Shown here: positions 1 to 4,781 of the stretch, in pieces
How positions within the stretch are numbered: position 1 is the first letter of the stretch
How the letters are laid out: each line of letters begins with the position of its first letter
NCBI GenBank assembly: GCA_902796295.1
Contig: CADBOL010000224.1
Coordinates: 1 to 6,100 of the forward strand
Direction: 5' to 3'
DNA: 6,100 nt
Source: Oscillospiraceae bacterium
Lineage (GTDB): Bacteria > Bacillota > Clostridia > Oscillospirales > Acutalibacteraceae
Position numbers and translations under genes: made by a program
Notes under the pieces: model-generated
What the model was told of the DNA's origin: nothing
The model's input: the letters and a program-made list of their open reading frames with translations, nothing else
Database searches by the model: none

Positions 1-965
1 TCAATATACTCAAACAGTTTCATAACATTGTCTTCAGACCGCTTCGGAACACCGGCAAGCTTCTCCGCATTCTCATTATGCAATTTGTTCAGCGCATCTA
101 TTGTATCTGCGGCATCAAGAGCAGTCTCGGCAACACCGCGCAGGAAGAATAAAACCCATTGCTCGTAGTTGCCGCTTTTGCGTATTTCGCTCATCCTGTC
201 ATAGTATTCAATTCTGTTTGATTTCAGATAACAGGAAAGATACAGAACCGGGGAGGAAAGCAGACCTGCTTTAATAAGAATGAGCGTTATAAGCAGTCTT
301 CCGACTCTGCCGTTGCCGTCAAGAAACGGATGTATTGTCTCAAACTGATAATGAAGAAGAGCGGCTTTAATAAGGTCGTCCTCTTCGTCATCGGAATTCA
401 GATACTTTTCAAAATCAGACATGCATTCCGCCATATCAAGAGTGTTTGGAGGAATATACCGTGCGTTTTTCAGCGTGCTCCCGGCTCCTCCGATCCAGTT
501 CTGAGAATTACGGAACTCGCCCGGAGTTTTATCCGAGCCGCGCACGCTGTTCATCAATACCTTATGCACTTCACGAATCAGTCTGTTACACAGTGGGAGC
601 TCTTCAAGCCGCTTTACCGCATAATTAATTGCCCGCACATAGTTCACAACATCCGAAACATCGGCATTTGCGTTTTCATCTATCTCAGGATTGAGCACGT
701 CATCAAGCGTACATTGTGTGCCTTCAATCTGCGAAGAAACAAGCGCTTCCTTTCTGACATACATTGAGATAAATAAATCGACATCCGGAATCCGGCTTGA
801 CAAGCTGTCAAGCACAGCAAGTTTTTGGTGAGCGTCGATCAAAAGTTCCTGCATTTCCCCGTCGATTTCAATTCCGGGAACCGGAGGCAGCGGGCTCGGA
901 CAGAATGAGTAATATGCTTTTTCGCCGCTGAGATTTTTAACCGTTCTGCCTGCTCTGTTATTCAT
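1..965 (-). CDS. Fic family protein (Fic/DOC AMPylase-type), C-terminus cut by window edge
   Basis: Fic enzymes usually transfer AMP (sometimes another nucleotide group) to a hydroxyl side chain of a target protein; the target here is unknown. I translated 321 residues from the ATG at 965, and the frame stays open to base 1. An N-terminal Fic_N-like region (about residues 20-110) carries the inhibitory motif [S/T]xxxE[G/N] as SSQIEG, residues 77-82, whose Glu81 should block productive ATP binding. The catalytic Fic motif HPFLDGNGRVGR is complete at residues 212-223, with His212 as the expected base. The order, inhibitor before core, marks the class II self-inhibited type. Relatives run to about 370 residues and often end in a winged-helix domain, so roughly 50 or more residues are probably missing here. 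The start is firm: GGAGG lies 7 bases upstream and a consensus promoter lies just before it. The gene stands alone behind two terminators and a repeat array, suggesting its own regulation. Confidence 0.93.
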   Translation of the reverse strand, partial: MNNRAGRTVKNLSGEKAYYSFCPSPLPPVPGIEIDGEMQELLIDAHQKLAVLDSLSSRIPDVDLFISMYVRKEALVSSQIEGTQCTLDDVLNPEIDENANADVSDVVNYVRAINYAVKRLEELPLCNRLIREVHKVLMNSVRGSDKTPGEFRNSQNWIGGAGSTLKNARYIPPNTLDMAECMSDFEKYLNSDDEEDDLIKAALLHYQFETIHPFLDGNGRVGRLLITLILIKAGLLSSPVLYLSCYLKSNRIEYYDRMSEIRKSGNYEQWVLFFLRGVAETALDAADTIDALNKLHNENAEKLAGVPKRSEDNVMKLFEYI

Positions 966-972
966 AGTGCCC

Positions 973-977
973 CCTCC
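973..977 (-). promoter_or_regulatory. Ribosome binding site of the fic gene
   Basis: The minus strand reads AAGGAGGGGGCACTATG. GGAGG ends 7 bases before the ATG at 965, which is ideal spacing and fixes that start. Confidence 0.85.
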
Positions 978-981
978 TTTT

Positions 982-1126
982 TTTATGAGTTTTCGCAGTG
1001 ATTATAGCAAAGAAAACGCACAAAGTCAACAGTTTATGAGTTTTCTCGCCAAAAGCCTCAAAGAAAACGCACAAAGTCAGCAGTTTGTGAGTTTTCCCGT
1101 CAAAAATAGTAAAGAAAATGCAAAAA
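982..1126. repeat. 51-bp-period array of alternating 13-bp half-sites, probable operator over the fic promoter
   Basis: Six half-sites of the form TTTRTGAGTTTTC, or its reverse complement GAAAACGCACAAA, alternate in orientation at 982-994, 1012-1024, 1033-1045, 1063-1075, 1084-1096 and 1114-1126. Gaps alternate strictly at 17, 8, 17, 8 and 17 bases, so the period is 51. Units 984-1034 and 1035-1085 match at 37 of 38 conserved positions and differ almost completely in a 13-base block. In the promoter-proximal unit that block holds the -10 box. The pairs across the 8-base gaps form dyads 1012-1045 and 1063-1096 (arms about 12 of 13 complementary). The last half-site (1114-1126) has decayed. The arrangement looks like a set of binding sites for a dimeric repressor; its identity cannot be seen, and the Fic protein itself (if it has a winged-helix tail) is one candidate. 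Confidence 0.8.
1001..1029 (-). promoter_or_regulatory. Sigma-A type promoter of the fic gene
   Basis: On the minus strand the -35 box TTGACT (1029-1024) and the -10 box TATAAT (1006-1001) are separated by exactly 17 bases. Only the sixth base of the -35 box departs from consensus. The predicted start of transcription is near 994, giving a leader of about 30 bases before the ATG at 965. The -35 box lies in the centre of one dyad of the surrounding repeat array, and the start site falls in another half-site, so bound regulator should block polymerase. Confidence 0.88.
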
Positions 1127-1150
1127 AAAGGCAGCCCGGTAATCACCGGG
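1122..1150 (-). terminator. Second terminator-like hairpin, leftward transcription
   Basis: Read on the minus strand, CCCGGT-GATT-ACCGGG (1150-1135) is a 6-bp stem with a 4-base loop, followed after CTGCC by eight T (1129-1122). The 5-base gap before the T run is longer than ideal. It would back up the stronger terminator at 1251-1285 and shield the fic promoter from read-through. Confidence 0.5.
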
Positions 1151-1160
1151 TATCACTTCC

Positions 1161-1187
1161 TGCATATATCTTTCAGATTTATATGCA
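1161..1187. repeat. Dyad TGCATAT-N13-ATATGCA, copy 1
   Basis: This is a perfect 7-bp inverted repeat with a 13-base centre; the arms extend to 8 bp as TGCATATA/TATATGCA (1161-1168, 1180-1187). It lies between the two terminators, upstream of the fic operator array. An identical geometry recurs at 1215-1241. It may be a protein binding site or a remnant of a small repeat; the function is unknown. Confidence 0.5.
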
Positions 1188-1214
1188 TTATATTCCCTTA
1201 CATTCCTGATTTTC

Positions 1215-1241
1215 TGCATATTTTTTGCTGTTTTATATGCA
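1215..1241. repeat. Dyad TGCATAT-N13-ATATGCA, copy 2
   Basis: The same 7-bp arms and the same 13-base gap as the dyad at 1161-1187, 54 bases away (twice the 27-base length of the element). Here the arms extend outward to 11 bp, from TTTCTGCATAT (1211-1221) to ATATGCAGAAA (1235-1245), while the central 13 bases differ from copy 1. Conserved arms with different centres favour a binding site over simple duplication. Confidence 0.5.
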
Positions 1242-1250
1242 GAAAGGCGT

Positions 1251-1285
1251 TAAATAAAGGGTAACGGCTGATACAGCCGTTACCC
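1251..1285 (-). terminator. Strong rho-independent terminator of the VTT-domain gene
   Basis: The arms 1259-1270 (GGGTAACGGCTG) and 1274-1285 form a perfect 12-bp stem with a 3-base loop. On the minus strand the stem is followed by TTTATTTA (1258-1251). It begins 23 bases after the stop codon of the membrane protein gene. The mirror strand has only a weak T tract, so leftward termination is the main use. Confidence 0.85.
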
Positions 1286-1308
1286 TGTCTTTATATAATA
1301 ATCTGTAA

Positions 1309-2067
1309 TTAAAAAGCTTCTTCCTGCGTTGATTCTTTTTCTGCCTCGGGCTCCGTTCCGGTGCCGGTCTGCGGGTGATTCTGTATGTACCGCGCCGAGA
1401 TCTTTTTATATATCAGCGCACCGGGTATACTGAGCAGAGCCGTCACCGCGAAAACTATGGCGGCAACCTTGAAATTATTCGCCCCGAGAAAAGCGCCGCA
1501 GATTGTGGAGGAGACTATCGCGGGAATACGCGCGATTGACGAAATAATCATGAACTCAATCTTATTCATATCCGTCAGGCCGGCAAAATATGTCATGGTA
1601 TCCTTGGTTGTGCCGGGGAGCAGATAAAAAATGAATATAAGGCGGTTTCGCTTCTCCCTGTCCTGCAGGAACCGCATGGACTGCAGCTTTTTATCAATGC
1701 GGAAAAGCCGCAGGATACGCAAGCCTATCCACCGCGTCAGAAACAGAATAATGATTGATCCGATTATATTTCCCAGCAGGCACAGCATAAATCCGCCGAA
1801 CCATCCCCACACCAGACCGGCGGCAATCTCTATCGGCTCTGTCGGGAAAAATTTCACCACCGTCTGCAAAACGCGGATCGCGACAAAGACGATAATGCCC
1901 CAGACGCCGAATCCCTCTATCCACGCTTTGAAACGGTCAGTGTCTTTAATCAGCTCGATTGCCGACTTCCCGAAATGCAGGTACATATAAACACACGCTC
2001 CGGCAACCGCCAGCAGCGCGGCGACTGTCACCACACGCAGAATTATTGTTTTTTTATTATTATGCAT
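1309..2067 (-). CDS. TVP38/TMEM64 (VTT domain, DedA-like) family membrane protein
   Basis: A 252-residue integral membrane protein of the VTT/SNARE-associated superfamily, whose better-known members act in lipid scrambling or transport and envelope homeostasis; the substrate here is unknown. Numbered from the chosen start, a first membrane segment spans about 7-28. A second (about 54-72) leads into the family core PTEPIEIAAGLVWG (75-88), then the glycine-rich segment GNIIGS, followed by a TRWIG turn. The second half of the repeat carries LLPGTTKDTMTYFAGL (149-164), a signature I associate with the Firmicutes branch. A last membrane segment lies near 199-220 and the end is a hydrophilic, acidic tail. 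An ATG at 2145 would add 26 polar residues but has no ribosome site and sits only about 8 bases from the predicted transcript start. ATG 2076 is also in frame. ATG 2067 has AGAAAG 9 bases upstream, the best fit. The gene is monocistronic, with its own promoter and terminator. Confidence 0.88.
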   Translation of the reverse strand: MHNNKKTIILRVVTVAALLAVAGACVYMYLHFGKSAIELIKDTDRFKAWIEGFGVWGIIVFVAIRVLQTVVKFFPTEPIEIAAGLVWGWFGGFMLCLLGNIIGSIIILFLTRWIGLRILRLFRIDKKLQSMRFLQDREKRNRLIFIFYLLPGTTKDTMTYFAGLTDMNKIEFMIISSIARIPAIVSSTICGAFLGANNFKVAAIVFAVTALLSIPGALIYKKISARYIQNHPQTGTGTEPEAEKESTQEEAF

Positions 2068-2076
2068 TGCGTTCAT

Positions 2077-2082
2077 CTTTCT
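2077..2082 (-). promoter_or_regulatory. Probable ribosome binding site deciding the VTT gene start
   Basis: AGAAAG on the minus strand matches the upstream half of the full anti-Shine-Dalgarno complement AGAAAGGAGG. It lies 9 bases from ATG 2067, equivalent to about 5 bases once aligned, but abuts ATG 2076. It therefore favours 2067. The match is modest. Confidence 0.45.
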
Positions 2083-2159
2083 TTTGCATATCAGATTGCC
2101 ATCCCGGTTTTTATGTAAATCAGAATTACGGGATATTGCTTGCATCGCAAGTACGGTAT

Positions 2160-2189
2160 ATTATAGCATATTATATATATAAATATCAA
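2160..2189 (-). promoter_or_regulatory. Sigma-A type promoter of the VTT-domain gene
   Basis: On the minus strand TTGATA (2189-2184) and TATAAT (2165-2160) are 18 bases apart, with AT-rich sequence between them. Transcription should begin near 2153, giving a leader of about 85 bases to ATG 2067. The 12-bp tandem repeats lie directly upstream, so they could influence this promoter. Confidence 0.72.
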
Positions 2190-2197
2190 CCGCCTCT

Positions 2198-2245
2198 AAC
2201 ACAATCTTCAGCACAATCTGCAGCATAATCTCCGGCACAATATCC
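2198..2245. repeat. 12-bp tandem repeat, cluster 1 (4 units)
   Basis: There are four contiguous 12-base units, consensus AGCACAATCTNC on the plus strand, at 2198, 2210, 2222 and 2234, each differing by one to three bases. The last unit also forms a small hairpin (CTCCGG 2230-2235 with CCGGAG 2244-2249). The cluster ends about 9 bases upstream of the -35 box of the VTT promoter in the direction of transcription. The same unit recurs at 2291-2350. Confidence 0.75.
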
Positions 2246-2290
2246 GGAGGGTAAAACCGCATGACGCGCAAGGGAAAGTGCTCTCTGCGC
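2246..2290. other. 45-base non-repetitive spacer with a hairpin between the 12-bp repeat clusters
   Basis: This stretch has higher GC than its surroundings. CGCGCA (2265-2270) pairs with TGCGCG (2286-2291) as a 6-bp stem with a 15-base loop. Neither strand shows a T run after it, so it is not an obvious terminator. I recognise no known RNA or protein site here. Confidence 0.35.
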
Positions 2291-2350
2291 GGCACGGATT
2301 TCAGCACAATCCGCAGCACAATGTTCTGCACAATCTTCAGCACAGAATAA
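2291..2350. repeat. 12-bp tandem repeat, cluster 2 (about 5 units)
   Basis: Units begin at 2291, 2303, 2315, 2327 and 2339 with the same AGCACAATCTNC-type consensus as cluster 1. The three central units are best preserved, and the outer ones (GGCACGGATTTC and AGCACAGAATAA) are degraded. Read on the minus strand the unit would encode an Ile-Val-Leu-x tetrapeptide, but there is no credible start site, so I treat it as a DNA minisatellite rather than a gene. Confidence 0.7.
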
Positions 2351-2447
2351 AGAATAAAAGAATTAAAAAATAAAAAATATATATAATATAAAAAACAAAT
2401 ATAAATAATAAATAATGTATTGTAATAATTATCCGCTGATAACAATT
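2351..2447. other. Very AT-rich gene-free stretch
   Basis: This stretch is almost entirely A and T: plus-strand A-rich and minus-strand T-rich, with runs of four to six T on the minus strand. It lies between the operon end and the 12-bp repeats. A small hairpin, TTATC-CGCT-GATAA, is at 2429-2442. No coding signal is visible. The T-rich minus strand could help release transcripts leaving the operon, and such DNA is likely to be curved or easily melted. Confidence 0.5.
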
Positions 2448-2477
2448 TACCCGCTGACCTTATCGGGCCTGCGGGTA
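2448..2477 (-). terminator. Hairpin after the recD2-comF-mreB operon, possible terminator
   Basis: TACCCGC (2448-2454) pairs with GCGGGTA (2471-2477) as a 7-bp stem with a 16-base, partly pairable loop, 18 bases past the last stop codon. The minus-strand tail AATTGTTATC is not a proper T run; the plus-strand tail ATGTTTTATTT is better, although no rightward gene ends here. It is the only stem near the operon end, so it is offered as a weak terminator. Confidence 0.4.
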
Positions 2478-2495
2478 TGTTTTATTTGATATTGT

Positions 2496-3029
2496 TTATG
2501 ACACCGCGATATATCCTCTGATAAATCTGCCCGAATCCATATAGTCGTCAATGTCGGTGTAGATAACGGGGATTTCCGTTTTGTTGCTCCTGTTATAGAC
2601 CTTTACGCCCTCGGGCACATTCTCAATGGCGACGGTGTGAAGGCCCTTGAAAATATGCCTCGCATTCCAGAATGAAATGACGGCGTATTTTTTGCCTTTG
2701 AAAAACTCTCTGAATTCCTCATAATCCGTAAGCTCGGTAACCTGAATCCCGTTTTCCCTGAAATACCTTCTCAGAGCGGAGGGCCAGGTGCCGAAAAGAC
2801 CGGAAAACGAGTTGCCGTAGGGATAAATCTCTTTCGCTATCTCGGACAGCGGTCTGGCAATACCGAGGAGCTTGCGCAGATTATAGACGGCAATGATTTC
2901 ACAGCCGTTATACGACATCGGAAAGAAGCCGTATCTGCAGGTCGCGAGCCTGCCGACTCCCTGACCGTTGAGCAATATGTCGCCGAGCTCTATTGATTTA
3001 TTCTTTTTAAAATTAAACTTCTCAATCAT
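2496..3029 (-). CDS. Small C39/papain-like cysteine peptidase-fold protein, function unknown
   Basis: A 177-residue protein that I cannot assign to a named gene. It resembles C39-like/papain-like proteins found in gut Clostridia: a cysteine at the start of a helix in MSYNGCEIIAVYN (Cys43), a GTWPSALRRYF segment (80-90) of the type that follows the first helix pair, a central strand AVISFWN (116-122), a histidine in GLHTVAIENV (His131), and VYNRSN (Asn146). Cys43-His131-Asn146 would make a papain-type triad; this assignment is an inference from spacing. The usual GCGP around the cysteine is GCEI here. There is no signal peptide or membrane segment, so it should act in the cytoplasm. It starts 4 bases after the mreB stop, and its AAAGGA site (3041-3046) lies inside the mreB end, implying coupled translation. 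Activity, if any, and target are unknown; a non-catalytic binding role or peptide processing are alternatives. Confidence 0.75.
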   Translation of the reverse strand: MIEKFNFKKNKSIELGDILLNGQGVGRLATCRYGFFPMSYNGCEIIAVYNLRKLLGIARPLSEIAKEIYPYGNSFSGLFGTWPSALRRYFRENGIQVTELTDYEEFREFFKGKKYAVISFWNARHIFKGLHTVAIENVPEGVKVYNRSNKTEIPVIYTDIDDYMDSGRFIRGYIAVS

Positions 3030-3033
3030 TTTA

Positions 3034-4074
3034 TCAGTTTTCCTTTATATCGTCTGCGTCAAGTTCCATTCTTGATTTGAATACATAGCCGTTTTGCGAG
3101 AGAATATCCATATCGGAGAGAGCTTCGCCCGTTCCCAGGGCGACGCAGTTGACCGGGTCGGCGGCCACTCTCGTCTTTATTCCGATTTTGTTGAGGAACA
3201 TCCTGTCAAGCGAGCGCAGCTGAGCGCTGCCGCCTGTGAGATAAATGCCGGTGTCTATGATATCCCCCGCAAGGTCGGGCGTTGTCTGCTCAAGCACCTG
3301 ACGCACTCCCTCGACTATCTGCTCAAGGCAGGGTCTCATCGCAAGATAAACCTCGGTTGAATTCACCTCAAAAGTCCCGGGCATGTCGGTGATATAGTTT
3401 TTGCCCTTGATTGTAAGGCCGAGCTCCACATCCCTGAGAATGGCCGAACCGATTTTGCATTTGATATACTCGGCCGTCTTTGAACCGATCACTATATCTC
3501 TCTCGCGGCGCAGCTGCCTCTGAATCGCCTCGTCAAACGCATTGCCCGCCACTTTGACGGATTCTGAGATGGAGACTGCTCCCATTGTGACTATTGCGAT
3601 ATCCGTTGTGCCTCCGCCTATGTCGATAACCATTACGCCCTTGGGCTTCTCAAATCCCACGCCGGCTCCCAGAGCCGCGGCGAGCGGTTCCTCTATGAGG
3701 CACGCCTTTGCCGCGCCGGCCGCTGTGGTAAGGTCAAGGATTGTCCTTCTCTCAAGGCCAGTGACGGTTGACGGCACGCAAACAACTACATTCGGCTTGA
3801 ATATCATATTTTTACAGACCCTCGACATAAACGCCTGAAGGAGCTGTTTTGTAGCTGTGAAATCCGAGACAACGCCGGCAAGCATGGGCTTCACAACGCG
3901 GATTCCCGAGGGATTTTTTTCGAGCATGTCATACGCTCTCTGCCCGATGCCGACTATTCTGTTTTCTTCATTGTAGGCCACGGCAGACGGCTCCCGCAGG
4001 ACTATGCCTTTGCCTTCAAGATAAATCTTGACCGAGGTGGTCCCGAGATCAATGCCCATATTTGCGGCAAGCAT
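3034..4074 (-). CDS. mreB: Rod shape-determining protein MreB/Mbl family (bacterial actin)
   Basis: A 346-residue actin-like ATPase that forms membrane-bound filaments and steers the elongation cell-wall machinery. The five actin-fold signatures are present: phosphate-1 loop GIDLGTTSVKIY (7-18), connect-1 region with LIEEPLAAALGAG (126-138) and its expected catalytic glutamates, phosphate-2 loop VIDIGGGTTDIAI (149-161), the GNAFDEAI helix with IGSKTAEYIK (177-205), and the adenosine motif YLTGGSAQLRSLD (278-290). The end DPVNCVALGTGEAL is typical, followed by a polar tail of about 26 residues. It lies downstream of comF and recD2 rather than with mreC/mreD, so it may be a second MreB or Mbl-type paralogue; the product is sure, the exact paralogue is not. 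AGAGGTGA (4088-4081) gives a good ribosome site 9 bases before the ATG. The start overlaps the comF stop (TAATG). Confidence 0.93.
   Translation of the reverse strand: MLAANMGIDLGTTSVKIYLEGKGIVLREPSAVAYNEENRIVGIGQRAYDMLEKNPSGIRVVKPMLAGVVSDFTATKQLLQAFMSRVCKNMIFKPNVVVCVPSTVTGLERRTILDLTTAAGAAKACLIEEPLAAALGAGVGFEKPKGVMVIDIGGGTTDIAIVTMGAVSISESVKVAGNAFDEAIQRQLRRERDIVIGSKTAEYIKCKIGSAILRDVELGLTIKGKNYITDMPGTFEVNSTEVYLAMRPCLEQIVEGVRQVLEQTTPDLAGDIIDTGIYLTGGSAQLRSLDRMFLNKIGIKTRVAADPVNCVALGTGEALSDMDILSQNGYVFKSRMELDADDIKEN
3041..3046 (-). promoter_or_regulatory. Ribosome binding site of the peptidase-like gene, inside the mreB coding end
   Basis: AAAGGA on the minus strand lies 11 bases before the ATG at 3029 and within the last codons of mreB. 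Ribosomes finishing mreB (stop at 3036-3034) would be placed beside it, so the two proteins are probably made together. Confidence 0.6.
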
Positions 4075-4781
4075 TATTTATCACCTCTCATTTTTGTGAG
4101 CGCGGCGGTAATACAGTAAATATCTTTCGCTCCGTAGAGCCACAGCATCTTTGCGCATTCGCCCAGTGTCTCTCCGGATGTTGAAATATCATCGCATAAA
4201 AGTATTGTCTTATCTTTTATTTCGCCCGGGCAGTCGGAATCAAACACTCCTGTCAGATTCCCGCGCCTGAGATAATAATTGAGCCCGTGCTGTTTTTCAG
4301 TTTCATATATTTTTTTGAGAATCCCTTTTTTATAGGGAATCCCGCTGATTTCCGAGAGACTGCGGGCAAGAAGCGAGCACTGATTGTAGCCGCGCTCCCT
4401 CTCTGCGCGCTTTGTCACCGGCACTTCGGTCACAAAGTCAAAATGAACCCCGGCATATCTTTCGGAAACGGCCGCTGCCATTCCGGCGGCGTAAGCTTTT
4501 GAATTCACTCCGGAATTTCGGAATTTAAACCTGTGAATCCCCTCTCGCACATTGCCCTCAAAATAAAACGGAGCGGCAAGCGCCGTGTAATAATTTGAAG
4601 ACTTGCGGCAGGTGCACTCCTTCTTTTCCCTTCCGCAGTTCATACAGATCTCCCCCGTAATCCGCGGGAGATTTTTTTCGCATTCCTCACAGAACATGCG
4701 GCTGCCCGGAATCCTGACATCACAGCAGGCGCAGTGCCTCGGGAAAAACGAAAACAGACTCCATTCGGCAAATTTTTTCAT
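4074..4781 (-). CDS. comF: ComF family protein (zinc finger plus phosphoribosyltransferase fold)
   Basis: A 235-residue protein of normal length for ComF, a cytoplasmic factor needed for DNA uptake in naturally competent species, where it is thought to act with the ComFA helicase; homologues are also widespread in species not known to be competent. The N-terminus has a zinc-binding double CxxC: Cys17/Cys20 and Cys31/Cys34, followed by further pairs at Cys46/Cys49 and Cys56/Cys58. The phosphoribosyltransferase part carries EVPVTKRAERERGYNQ (119-134), a KQHGL...RRGNL segment (163-175), and the PRPP loop ILLCDDISTSGETL (193-206). The start overlaps the recD2 stop as ATGA, and GGAG lies 7 bases upstream inside recD2. 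No ComFA is visible; the neighbour is the RecD2 helicase instead, so the role may lie in general DNA processing rather than competence. Confidence 0.92.
   Translation of the reverse strand: MKKFAEWSLFSFFPRHCACCDVRIPGSRMFCEECEKNLPRITGEICMNCGREKKECTCRKSSNYYTALAAPFYFEGNVREGIHRFKFRNSGVNSKAYAAGMAAAVSERYAGVHFDFVTEVPVTKRAERERGYNQCSLLARSLSEISGIPYKKGILKKIYETEKQHGLNYYLRRGNLTGVFDSDCPGEIKDKTILLCDDISTSGETLGECAKMLWLYGAKDIYCITAALTKMRGDK

Noticed and set aside
330..767. Plus-strand 145-residue frame opposite the fic gene.
   Set aside because: It is antisense to a clear Fic domain with intact motifs and resembles no family I know.
984..1136. CRISPR-like appearance: conserved blocks alternating with a variable 13-base block.
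   Set aside because: Only about three units, the variable block is far too short for a spacer, the conserved part is itself two inverted half-sites, and no cas gene is present.
958..1146. Small minus-strand reading frame with a 17-residue repeat (THKLLTLCVFF occurring twice), and a plus-strand frame over 967-1209.
   Set aside because: The 51-bp DNA period equals 17 codons, so any open frame shows a repeat. The sequence is better explained by a promoter and alternating half-sites, and the minus frame overlaps the fic start without its own ribosome site.
2068..2145. Longer start for the VTT-domain gene at 2145.
   Set aside because: There is no ribosome site, it lies about 8 bases from the predicted transcript start, and the added 26 residues are polar and unlike the family's short N-terminus.
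2161..2445. Minus-strand reading frame with Ile-Val-Leu-x tetrapeptide repeats.
   Set aside because: Its start would be TTG without a ribosome site, the first part is low-complexity AT-rich sequence, and it runs through the VTT gene promoter.
2160..2495. Riboswitch, T-box or tRNA in the long intergenic region.
   Set aside because: No recognisable conserved core, cloverleaf or expression platform could be found; the structure seen is short repeats and small hairpins.
3542..3838. Plus-strand frames inside mreB (3542-3838, 3094-3360), comF and recD2.
   Set aside because: These are shadows of well-supported minus-strand genes with complete family motifs.
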